Positions 40,259 to 47,498 of a DNA stretch of 48,446 nucleotides are shown here, in pieces. Location of the stretch: positions 1 to 48,446 of the forward strand of contig JAOAKQ010000006.1 in assembly GCA_026419835.1 (NCBI GenBank). Direction: 5' to 3'. Origin of the DNA: Sulfolobales archaeon (GTDB lineage Archaea > Thermoproteota > Thermoprotei_A > Sulfolobales > NBVN01). A program made the translations under genes and the position numbers. Numbering within the stretch: position 1 is the stretch's first letter; each line of letters begins with the position of its first letter. The notes under the pieces are model-generated. The model was not told the origin of the DNA, searched no databases, and saw nothing but the letters and a program-made list of their open reading frames with translations.

Positions 40259-40912
40259 TCATGCCGGTGACGCAGCTTTGCGCTCGCTACCTAAACTCAA
40301 GGTAGTCTTAGAGTTCGCGCGCAGTCCGTTTCTAAGGAGAACGACTTTTCTAGCGAGTTCAAGAATTCTTCTCACCTTACTTACGAACTCTGAGTACCTA
40401 TCTCCATACTCAAGAGCTTTCTTGTATACTTCGATAATTACCGGCAGCTCGTTGAACACTATATCTCTGAGTTTTCTATCGTCCATAAATCCTGCTTTCT
40501 CTTTCATTATAATGTCCGATAGCTCCACCATAACTCTATCTACGTCTAGCACAGCGATCTGAATGTTCAGAAGCTCCTCATCTGGAGTGCGAAAACCGTC
40601 TCTACTCTCGCTCAGTAACAGCTTTATCAAGTCTAGGTCGCTGAAGACCCACCACCTCTGACTAGAAGACCTGTAGACGGTCTTTACAATCCCGTACTCT
40701 CTCTCCAGAATTCTGAGAAGACCCGATGGATTGTACTCTACACCCCAAGACTTCAACCTAGAAATCAGGGACTTGTAGTCGAAATCACCAAACTTCACTA
40801 GTCCGAGCCTTCTATTTTCTTCAGCTATTTCGATAGCTGCCTTAAGTACGTAATAGGCTTTACTCCCATACCTAGATAGTACTTCCGATACGAAGCTCAT
40901 AGCGAGGAGCAC
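40259..40912 (-). CDS. Uncharacterised protein with winged-helix-like N-terminus
   Basis: 217 residues, family not recognised. Residues 5-100 read as helices and a wing (AIEIAEENRRLGLVKFGDFD, LISRLKSWGVEYNPSGLLRI, SSSQRWWVFSDLDLIKLLL), resembling a winged-helix fold. Residues 110-195 are helical and likely a coiled coil. The tail is basic and low-complexity. Start codons cluster at 40912 and a few codons later (MSFVSEV). A TAAATTTAAC element about 30 bp upstream serves as promoter. It may be a regulator or a DNA/RNA-associated protein, but nothing proves it. Confidence 0.65.
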   Translation of the reverse strand: MLLAMSFVSEVLSRYGSKAYYVLKAAIEIAEENRRLGLVKFGDFDYKSLISRLKSWGVEYNPSGLLRILEREYGIVKTVYRSSSQRWWVFSDLDLIKLLLSESRDGFRTPDEELLNIQIAVLDVDRVMVELSDIIMKEKAGFMDDRKLRDIVFNELPVIIEVYKKALEYGDRYSEFVSKVRRILELARKVVLLRNGLRANSKTTLSLGSERKAASPA

Positions 40913-41027
40913 TCACATACAGGTCTCTCTCTAAAGTTAAATTTAGCGAGAAATCTGAATCTGTGAGCTAATCTGAGAACTGCCGGTATCACCTACACCG
41001 CGGTATGCCTCAGCTATCTTCACGTAG

Positions 41028-41040
41028 CATAAATACTTTA
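41028..41040 (+). promoter_or_regulatory. Promoter of the AOR operon
   Basis: CATAAATACTTTA about 30 bp before the TTG at 41065. This implies a nearly leaderless transcript and supports that TTG as the start. Confidence 0.5.
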
Positions 41041-41064
41041 ACTCGGTAGAGTTCGGGAGCTTAA

Positions 41065-41574
41065 TTGAGCTCAGCTCAAGAGCGGGTGTGGATACTGGCT
41101 AACTACAGCTTATGTACTGGCTGCAGACTCTGCGAAATAGCTTGCAGTCTTAGGCATGAGGGAGTTATCTGGCCTTCCGCTTCGAGAATAACCGTGTACG
41201 AGCACTACCCCGGGGTGCCCGTGCCCCACTACTGCGTTCAGTGTCCGGACTACCCATGCGTAGGTGCCTGTCCAACTAGAGCCCTTAGAGTTGACCAGGT
41301 GACCGGTGCGGTGCTCGTAGACCCATCCCTATGTACTCTGTGTTTGAAGTGCGTGGAGGCGTGCCCCGGGAGGGTTCCGAAGATAGCTAGGGGTAAGCTC
41401 CACGTACTAATATGCGACCTCTGCTCCGGGGACCCGGCGTGCGTAAGGGAGTGCTCTAGAGCTGGCTACAACGCTCTAAAGCTGGTGAAGAAGCCCTCAA
41501 GCACTAACGTGAAGCACTACGCGAAACCTCCGGAGCTACTAGCCGAAGAACTCGGGGGAAGGGTCTTCACCTAG
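41065..41574 (+). CDS. Four-cluster ferredoxin, aldehyde oxidoreductase partner
   Basis: 169 residues with four [4Fe-4S] motifs of the HycB/DmsB layout: CTGCRLCEIACSL, CVQCPDYPCVGACP, CTLCLKCVEACP and CDLCSGDPACVREC. It lies directly before the AOR gene (stop to GTG without gap), so it is the likely electron acceptor or donor of that enzyme. TTG 41065 is placed by the TATA box. GTG at 41089 (MWILANYSLC) is an alternative start. Confidence 0.88.
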   Translation: MSSAQERVWILANYSLCTGCRLCEIACSLRHEGVIWPSASRITVYEHYPGVPVPHYCVQCPDYPCVGACPTRALRVDQVTGAVLVDPSLCTLCLKCVEACPGRVPKIARGKLHVLICDLCSGDPACVRECSRAGYNALKLVKKPSSTNVKHYAKPPELLAEELGGRVFT

Positions 41575-43431
41575 GTGGTCGCTGTGCAGGTCTACGGGTT
41601 GTGGGGGAAGGTGCTGGATGTAGACTTAAGCACCGGTAGGGTATCTGAGGAGAGGATCCACCCGATCACCTACAGAACGTTCTTAGGTGGTAGAGGTCTC
41701 GCAACCTACGTACTCTGGAGGGAGCTCGGAAGGAAGTGGAGGAGTGTCGACCCGCTAGGACCTGAAAACATTCTAGCAATTCTTACAGGACCTCTAACCG
41801 GGTACTACCCCGGGATAAAGCTCGTAGTATCTGGTAAGAGTCCCCAGAGCTGCGGAGTAGTCGGGTCAGCTATCAGTAGCCACGTAGCTTACTCTATAAA
41901 GGCCGCCGGATACGACGGGATCTTGATTAGAGGAGCCTCCAGAGACTCAGTCTACGTGTACGTAAGAGACGACCTAGTTGAAATACGGGATGCCAGTAGG
42001 TTGTGGGGTTTGAGAGGACTGGAGTTCGTTAAGTCCTTGAGGAGGGAGCTGGGTAGGGACGCTCCGTCACTCTACATAGGACCGGCGGGGGAGAACCTGG
42101 TTAGAACAGCTGCCGTTATGGCTAGGTGGTTCCACGCAGCTGGTTACGGTGGTTACGGGGCCGTCATGGGCTCTAAGAAGCTGAAAGCCGTAGTTGTTGA
42201 GGGGTCTGGACCTCTACCACCCGTAGCACGTAGAGAGGAGTTCCTCAAGCTCAGGTACGAGGTTATGGATAGAGTTGCCGCTAGAGCTACGTTCAGAATG
42301 TGGGGTACGACCTCCGGACTGTGGAGAGTTGGGTACGAGACTAGCTCAGAACCGGTCAGGAACTGGGTGGAGGAGTGGCACAGTAGGGAGGATTTCAACC
42401 ACGTAGTAATAGAGAGGAAGTACTGGATTAAGAATCCGTGGGCGGACTGGGGATGTCCTCTAGCCTGCATGAAGGTAAGTAGAGCCGTTATCGATGGAGC
42501 TACCTACTACACGGACGGACCGGACTACGAGATGGGCGCCTACCTAGGTTCTAACCTGGGCGTTTTCGAAGTAGATAAGGCGATAGCTCTATCAGCTCTA
42601 GCTGACGACCTAGGCTTGTGCGGTATTCAAACGGGAAACGCCGTAGGCTTCGCCGTGGAGCTGTACGAGAGAGGTGTGATTACGCGAGACGATGTAGGGT
42701 ACGACTTGAGGTGGGGTGACTTCAACGGCCTCAGGAAGCTCGTGGAGGACGTAGCGTACAGGAGGGGCTTCGGGAACGTACTTGCTGAAGGAACCTACAG
42801 AGCCGCTATCGAGGTAGCTAGAATGAAGGGGCTGCCCCCCGAGGAGGTACTTAAGTACGCAGTGCAGGTCAAGGGAGTAGGTGTTGGAGCTCACGGTATT
42901 AGAAGTAGGAGGGACTACCCGCAGCCAGTAGCTTACGCAGCCTCAGTCCAGGGAGGTGACCACACATCCGTAGCTGGACTACCGGTGAATAGCGAGGAAT
43001 CTGAAGTGTGGTCCGCCTTCCTAGATAGCGCCGTAGTCTGCTCCTTTACGTCCGTTGAGGAAGATACCATGCTGAAGTTCCTAGATGCGGTGACTGGGTG
43101 GGGCATAACTAGGGAGGAGCTGTACGGAACTGTAGGTTTGAGAATACTGTCACTACAGCGAATACTCCTCCTACTCGGCGGACCCGACGTTAGGTGGGAC
43201 CCTAGGGTGCACGACGATAATCCACCGAGATTCTACGAACCACTCCCCTCGGGACCTTACGCAGGGTCTACGGTCTCTAGAGACGAGGTGTTGAAGAGCG
43301 TTGCCGAGTACTACAAGCAGCTGGGGTGGGATGAGTACGGAGTGCCCACCGAGGAGACCTTAAAGAAGCTCGGACTCTACGATGCTGTAGAGACTGTGAG
43401 AGCCCTCCGCAGAGAGCTCGGTGCTTCCTAG
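41575..43431 (+). CDS. Aldehyde ferredoxin oxidoreductase family tungstoenzyme
   Basis: 618 residues, AOR family: oxidises aldehydes to acids with ferredoxin, using tungstopterin and one [4Fe-4S]. N-terminal domain with GKVLDVDLSTGRV and YRTFLGGRGLATYVLW; pterin-contacting GYGGYGAVMGSKKLKA; DGPDYEMGAYLGSNLGV; a C-terminal Cys489 in FLDSAVVCSFT. In the usual CxxCxxxC motif the first Cys is Asp291: residues 291-298 are D-W-G-C-P-L-A-C. The fourth ligand Cys489 remains. The exact substrate is unknown. GTG 41575 follows directly on the ferredoxin stop, and its stop overlaps the MoaD-like start by one base. Confidence 0.92.
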   Translation: MVAVQVYGLWGKVLDVDLSTGRVSEERIHPITYRTFLGGRGLATYVLWRELGRKWRSVDPLGPENILAILTGPLTGYYPGIKLVVSGKSPQSCGVVGSAISSHVAYSIKAAGYDGILIRGASRDSVYVYVRDDLVEIRDASRLWGLRGLEFVKSLRRELGRDAPSLYIGPAGENLVRTAAVMARWFHAAGYGGYGAVMGSKKLKAVVVEGSGPLPPVARREEFLKLRYEVMDRVAARATFRMWGTTSGLWRVGYETSSEPVRNWVEEWHSREDFNHVVIERKYWIKNPWADWGCPLACMKVSRAVIDGATYYTDGPDYEMGAYLGSNLGVFEVDKAIALSALADDLGLCGIQTGNAVGFAVELYERGVITRDDVGYDLRWGDFNGLRKLVEDVAYRRGFGNVLAEGTYRAAIEVARMKGLPPEEVLKYAVQVKGVGVGAHGIRSRRDYPQPVAYAASVQGGDHTSVAGLPVNSEESEVWSAFLDSAVVCSFTSVEEDTMLKFLDAVTGWGITREELYGTVGLRILSLQRILLLLGGPDVRWDPRVHDDNPPRFYEPLPSGPYAGSTVSRDEVLKSVAEYYKQLGWDEYGVPTEETLKKLGLYDAVETVRALRRELGAS

Positions 43432-43670
43432 TGTTCTGCGCCTACTTCCTAGGCAATCTAGCCTCACAGCTAGGTCCCGCGGTCTGCCTAGAGCTGGGTG
43501 AGTGTATGGACGTTCTCTCGCTTCTGGATGAGCTACTGAGGTCTAGGGAGGTACCTCTATCTGTCGACGAGCTGCTCGTAACGCTACCCGATGGAAGACC
43601 TATACCACCTAGAGCTACGACGTGCGATGTAGAGGAAGTGAGGGTTCTACGCCTACTTAGAGGTGGGTAG
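43431..43670 (+). CDS. MoaD/ThiS-like ubiquitin-fold protein
   Basis: 79 residues ending in LLRGG, the Gly-Gly tail of sulfur-carrier MoaD/SAMP proteins. The N-terminal FCAYFLGNLASQLG aligns with the VxVxYFAxLRELxG start of MoaD. GTG 43431 shares one base with the AOR stop (TAGTG). It would provide dithiolene sulfur for the tungstopterin of the AOR, or act as a SAMP modifier. Confidence 0.7.
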   Translation: MFCAYFLGNLASQLGPAVCLELGECMDVLSLLDELLRSREVPLSVDELLVTLPDGRPIPPRATTCDVEEVRVLRLLRGG

Positions 43671-43733
43671 GTGTTATTAGCTCGGATAGCTAGCGATCTC
43701 GGTTTGAGTGATGAGTAAGTTACCTAGCTACGG

Positions 43734-44036
43734 ATGGCTGAACCCCGCATTGCTGACGCGATGTCCGCCTCACTCTTGGTGAGGTCCATGTGTGGTGAAG
43801 CGGTCAAGCTCCTACGGCAACTAGTTGAAGATTACGGTAGCTTCTTCGATAGCAGCGGCTACCTAAACTCCGAGGGACGCAAAGCGCTCGAAGCGGCCGT
43901 CAGGTCCTTAATGAAGGACCATGGGTGGGTTAAGAAGTGCGTTGGTAGAGCTAGGAAGAGGGCCACCTACGAAAACATAGTGAAGCTCCTGGAGATAGTC
44001 TCGGAAGCGTGCGGCTCAATCCAAGCTAGCACGTAG
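43734..44036 (+). CDS. Small helical protein of unknown function
   Basis: 100 residues, all-alpha by composition, with three Cys (20, 54 and 92 or so) and a basic stretch KKCVGRARKRATYENIV. Family not recognised. ATG 43734 is forced because an in-frame TAG lies two codons upstream. It ends 117 bp before the convergent MBL gene. Composition is host-like, so it is likely real, but function cannot be inferred. Confidence 0.5.
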   Translation: MAEPRIADAMSASLLVRSMCGEAVKLLRQLVEDYGSFFDSSGYLNSEGRKALEAAVRSLMKDHGWVKKCVGRARKRATYENIVKLLEIVSEACGSIQAST

Positions 44037-44045
44037 GTAGACGCT

Positions 44046-44118
44046 CTACTTGAGGAGGTCTCTCCTGAAGACCTCGTAGACGTGAAGTGAGGGCCGGCCA
44101 CTTCTTTCAGTGGCTGAA
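44046..44118 (+). ncRNA. Row of three hairpins in a convergent intergenic region
   Basis: Between the ends of two convergent genes: (1) GAGGTCT 44055-44061 pairs with AGACCTC 44069-44075, extended by CTAC 44046-44049 with GTAG 44076-44079 across a TTGAG bulge; (2) GAAGTG 44084-44089 with CACTTC 44099-44104; (3) TTCAG 44106-44110 with CTGAA 44114-44118. All three are perfect and consecutive. It may be a structured small RNA or a strong double terminator. No T-tract follows, and no tRNA or C/D-box pattern fits. Confidence 0.4.
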
Positions 44119-44153
44119 TTGCGCTACTTCTACCGGCAGCTTAAGACCTGGAA

Positions 44154-44819
44154 TTATCTGAGAGGTGAGTACCCGAGGGAATCTTCAACAAATGGATTAG
44201 CCCTCAACTCCCTTCCGAGTGTTGTTTGAGGTCCGTGACCGGGGTAGACTACCGCATCTAGAGGAACCCTCTCGTAGATCTTCCTAATACTTCTCCGGAG
44301 GCCCTCCTCGGACCCTCCAGGCAGGTCCGTTCTACCTACGGTACCCGCGAACAGCGTGTCTCCAGTTAGTAGAATTCCCGCTGAGGGTACGTAGATAGAT
44401 ACGGAGCCCGGCGTGTGCCCGGGTGTGTGGAGAACCGCTAGCTCTACCGTGCCTATCTTCAGCTCCACGTCTCCCTCCAGAAAGTGGCTGAACTCCGGTA
44501 CGACCGCTCTAGTACGAGCGTAGTTCGAGTACCACTCGGCACTTAATCTAACCACATCGAGATCGCTTCTGTGCATGTAGGTCGGTAACCTAGGAATGCC
44601 CAGCTGCGGTATCCCCGCTACGTGGTCGTAGTGTCCGTGAGTTGCTAGTGCGGCCCTCAGTTTGAGGCCCAGCTTCTGAATCCATGATATGGCTTCGGAT
44701 GGGTCGCCGCCTACGTCCACCAAGACAGCGTCTCGAGATTCTCTATCGAACACTAGGTACATGTTGGTATCTAGAAATCCCACTACGAACTTCAGTACGT
44801 AGACGCCGCTTCTAGCCAC
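44154..44819 (-). CDS. Metallo-beta-lactamase fold hydrolase (glyoxalase II-like)
   Basis: 221 residues. HxHxDH motif THGHYDHVAG (His61, His63, Asp65, His66), HTPGHTPGSV, the bridging Asp in LLTGDTLFAG, and YPGHGPQTT with the last His. This is a dinuclear zinc hydrolase of the glyoxalase II-like group: thioester or other ester substrates are possible. The start at 44819 begins ARSGVYVLKFVVG. Its neighbour upstream (M55 gene) ends 44 bp away on the same strand. Confidence 0.87.
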   Translation of the reverse strand: MARSGVYVLKFVVGFLDTNMYLVFDRESRDAVLVDVGGDPSEAISWIQKLGLKLRAALATHGHYDHVAGIPQLGIPRLPTYMHRSDLDVVRLSAEWYSNYARTRAVVPEFSHFLEGDVELKIGTVELAVLHTPGHTPGSVSIYVPSAGILLTGDTLFAGTVGRTDLPGGSEEGLRRSIRKIYERVPLDAVVYPGHGPQTTLGRELRANPFVEDSLGYSPLR

Positions 44820-44863
44820 GGTCCAGCCCCAGCACCGCTCCCCGGATTTACCGATACATCTAG

Positions 44864-45718
44864 CTAGACTCTGTAGGCGTAGTCTATAGCTGATGAAATC
44901 GTTGCGAGGAGCTTCATGACCTTGTAGCCCTCCACGGGGTCTCTAGCGACGTACCTTATCGTGTAGGCGCCGACTCTAGTGACGCCCGGTACATCTTCAG
45001 CGGCATCAGCGTACTCGGACCTCCTCATGTGGAACTCCATAGCTATAGGTCCATCAACCTTAAGCGGTCTGGCAGTACCATCCCTGACCCTCCTCACAGC
45101 TTCAGCAATACCTTCCCTAAGTTCTCGCAGAACTACATTCATAGGCTTCATAACCGCTGAGTACCTAGATGCCGACTCCTTGAAAACTACGTAGACGACC
45201 CACGGAGCCTTCTCCAGAACATCCTCTCTAAGCTTATCGTCACCGGCGACTAGAGCTACCGGAACTCCGTAGCGCCCGGCAACCAGAGCGTTTATGTAGA
45301 ACTCACTAGCTCTAACGCCGTTGACCCTCACTTCGTAGAACGCTAGCCCGCTGTACGTGTGCTCAGCTAGACCGCGGGGTGTTGCGGCGGGGCTGTGGTA
45401 GCCTATGAACATGGCCGCTTCGAAACCTCTATCAATTCCGTAGACCATTGAAGTAGGTCTGAGAGAACCTCTAACAAGGTAGGTATCGTCCGGAACGTCG
45501 AGGTACTGTACGTTACCCATAAAACCGTGGCTATCTGCTACCCAGACCTCCGAGTACCCGTACTTCTTCAATTCTTCAACAACGACCTTCACGACCTTAG
45601 CCATAACGTCTCTGAGTTCGGTGAACAGCTTACCCTCAGTAGTAAGCTGGGAGGGGTGGAAAATTCCGGGCAGTCCTTCCGCGTCAATGGATACGTAGAC
45701 CCTGGCCAAGTAGAGCAC
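44864..45718 (-). CDS. M55 D-aminopeptidase (DppA-like)
   Basis: 284 residues, zinc peptidase of family M55. Ligands appear in order: Asp12 and Glu14 in SIDAEGLPGI, His64 in ADSHGFMGN, His108 in GYHSPAATP, and Glu139 in ASEFYINA; His120 in LAEHTYSG is the second catalytic His. In bacteria DppA cleaves D-amino-acid dipeptides; the archaeal substrate is unknown. The start is GTG 45718, with an ATATTTGCTTAGGTAAATAC promoter region above it. Confidence 0.85.
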   Translation of the reverse strand: MLYLARVYVSIDAEGLPGIFHPSQLTTEGKLFTELRDVMAKVVKVVVEELKKYGYSEVWVADSHGFMGNVQYLDVPDDTYLVRGSLRPTSMVYGIDRGFEAAMFIGYHSPAATPRGLAEHTYSGLAFYEVRVNGVRASEFYINALVAGRYGVPVALVAGDDKLREDVLEKAPWVVYVVFKESASRYSAVMKPMNVVLRELREGIAEAVRRVRDGTARPLKVDGPIAMEFHMRRSEYADAAEDVPGVTRVGAYTIRYVARDPVEGYKVMKLLATISSAIDYAYRV

Positions 45719-45931
45719 CAGCCAAGTATTTACCTAAGCAAATATCTATCTTTCGAAGTACGAGGCGGCCGATCCCGCTTAGAGCTCCGCGCACGTAATG
45801 ATCGAGCGTTCGAGCGGTCCGCGACTACGAGCAGAGCTACCGACCAGTGGTGTAACCGACCCCGCTGGGGGAGTTCTACCCAAAAAGCTCTCAAGTAGAT
45901 CTACGAAAACTTCCTTCGCACCGTAGGCAGG

Positions 45932-46432
45932 TTAAGCAGCTTTCTCTAGGTACAGCCTAGCGTCGAATCTACCACTACCGCGAGCTACCCACTCTAGCTT
46001 TAGAATAGCTTCGTAGGTATCTTCCTCTACTGGCATCGGCGTGTCGTAGCCGGGTATGAGAACCATGATTCTGTAGCACGGCTCACCTATAGATATAGCA
46101 CACGGCATAGGTATTTCGTAGCTGCGGTTTCCGGACCTTAAGACCAGCAACCCACTAATTACGGTGCTGAACTCTCCTTCTCTACTAACTAACTTCACTC
46201 TAGCGACTACCTCCCCCCTCGGGATCTTAATCTCCCCCAGGTGTACTTCCTCAGACCCGCTCTCCCTATTAATAGCTATCTTTATCTCTACGACCTTTAG
46301 AGCTGAAGGCACTTCAACCACCCCCCTAATTCTTACTTCAAGTATGGGTGCTAGAGCTAAAGTTGTGATGGCGATGGCTACGGCTGCGCAGATGGCTACC
46401 GCAACCCTCCTACTCACAGTCCATCCCGGCAC
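45932..46432 (-). CDS. Signal-anchored extracytoplasmic protein
   Basis: 166 residues. A basic start (VSRR) and one hydrophobic helix (VAVAICAAVAIAITTLALAP) make a signal anchor. The rest is a beta-rich outer domain (VEIKIAINRESGSEEVHLGEI, RGEVVARVKLVSREGEFSTV) with two Cys (MPCAISIGEPCYR) that may form a disulfide. Family not recognised. The 213-bp gap to the M55 gene is GC-rich in the middle and holds no gene I can support. Confidence 0.6.
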   Translation of the reverse strand: MPGWTVSRRVAVAICAAVAIAITTLALAPILEVRIRGVVEVPSALKVVEIKIAINRESGSEEVHLGEIKIPRGEVVARVKLVSREGEFSTVISGLLVLRSGNRSYEIPMPCAISIGEPCYRIMVLIPGYDTPMPVEEDTYEAILKLEWVARGSGRFDARLYLEKAA

Positions 46433-46504
46433 ACCTGGAGTGCCGTACCTAACATACCTAACCTCTGAACGAGCTGTCTCAGCTTTTGAACGGCGGGCTT
46501 GAAT

Positions 46505-47449
46505 TCACTGCTCGAAGTGAACCGGGTTTACTAGAACTCCTATACCCTCAACCCAAGCCTCCATTACATCTCCGTGCTTAAGGTACCTACCGCTACCCAA
46601 TCCCACACCGGACGGAGTTCCCGTCGCTATGATATCTCCGGGTTCCACTGTGAGACCGTCCGACACAGCTTCAATAATCTCCGGGATCTTGAACACCATG
46701 TCACTGGTACTACCGTCCTGCCTAACCTCCCCGCTGATCCTCATACCCAACCTCAGATTGTGAGGGTCCGGGATCTCGTCCTTAGTCACGACCACTGGTC
46801 CTAGAGGTGCTGACGTATCGAAGTTCTTACCCGGCAGCCACCTCGAGCCGAGCCTGGGGGACCTGGGTAGCGGTGCCTGCCTCTCTCTTATAGATACGTC
46901 GTTAAACACGGTGTAGCCGAAGACGTAGTCCATGGCCTCGGACCTACCGATGTACTTACCCCTCCTCCCCAGAACGACCGCTAGCTCTACCTCGTAGTCA
47001 GCTCTCCTAGCACCTCTAGGTACGGTAACCACGGCTCTGTGACCTACTAGGGTACTGGAGAGCTTTACGAATAGGTATGGAACTTCCGGGGGCTCAGTAC
47101 CGGTCTCCCTCGCATGGCTCCAGTAGTTAACCGCCATGCAGAGAACCTTACTGGGGTTCGGCACCGGGGGTTCGAAAACGACTCGCTCGGGGTCATGGAC
47201 AACTTCCCTCTCGAGAATCTCCGCTAGCTTGGAGCTCGATTTAAGCTCTTTGAGAACTTCCGAGACTACTAGCTCAGCTAGTACTAGCCCCCTAGAACCA
47301 GAATCTATGAGCTTTCTTAAATCAACTAAGACTTCGGGGGGCGCTGAACTGTAGAGCAAGTAGTATGCCCTCCCTAGGTCAATGAGTTTCTCGGATACTA
47401 AGACACCCAGTCTCCTGGTGTTTCCAGTTCTGTAGGTAGCAAATCTCAT
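46505..47449 (-). CDS. Fumarylacetoacetate hydrolase family protein
   Basis: 314 residues. The C-terminal FAH core carries the metal-binding acidic residues in YEVELAVVLGRRGKYI and VFNDVSIRERQ, plus LPGKNFDTSAPLGP and GDIIATGTPSGVG. The N-terminal 90 residues form the usual extra domain. Members hydrolyse or dehydrate 2-keto-diacid or 2-keto-3-deoxy sugar acids, or decarboxylate oxaloacetate; the exact reaction here is unclear. Start ATG 47449, TATA box at 47476-47490. Confidence 0.88.
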   Translation of the reverse strand: MRFATYRTGNTRRLGVLVSEKLIDLGRAYYLLYSSAPPEVLVDLRKLIDSGSRGLVLAELVVSEVLKELKSSSKLAEILEREVVHDPERVVFEPPVPNPSKVLCMAVNYWSHARETGTEPPEVPYLFVKLSSTLVGHRAVVTVPRGARRADYEVELAVVLGRRGKYIGRSEAMDYVFGYTVFNDVSIRERQAPLPRSPRLGSRWLPGKNFDTSAPLGPVVVTKDEIPDPHNLRLGMRISGEVRQDGSTSDMVFKIPEIIEAVSDGLTVEPGDIIATGTPSGVGLGSGRYLKHGDVMEAWVEGIGVLVNPVHFEQ

Positions 47450-47475
47450 AAGCTTCTCCAGTAAAGCACTTAATA

Positions 47476-47490
47476 CACTATAAAAAGTTT
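47476..47490 (-). promoter_or_regulatory. TATA box of the FAH-family gene
   Basis: AAACTTTTTATAGTG on the minus strand, centred about 34 bp before the ATG at 47449, so the leader is very short. Confidence 0.5.
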
Positions 47491-47498
47491 GAAGAGAG

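Noticed and set aside
43706-43738. GTGATGA ... CTGA pattern, possible C/D-box small RNA
   Set aside because: Only one C-like and one D-like box with wrong spacing, no C'/D' pair, and the CTGA lies inside the next gene.
45770-45900. GC-rich stretch as a tRNA or stable RNA gene
   Set aside because: No T-loop GGTTCAAATCC-type motif, no cloverleaf pairing on either strand; only 4-bp stems such as CCCC/GGGG.
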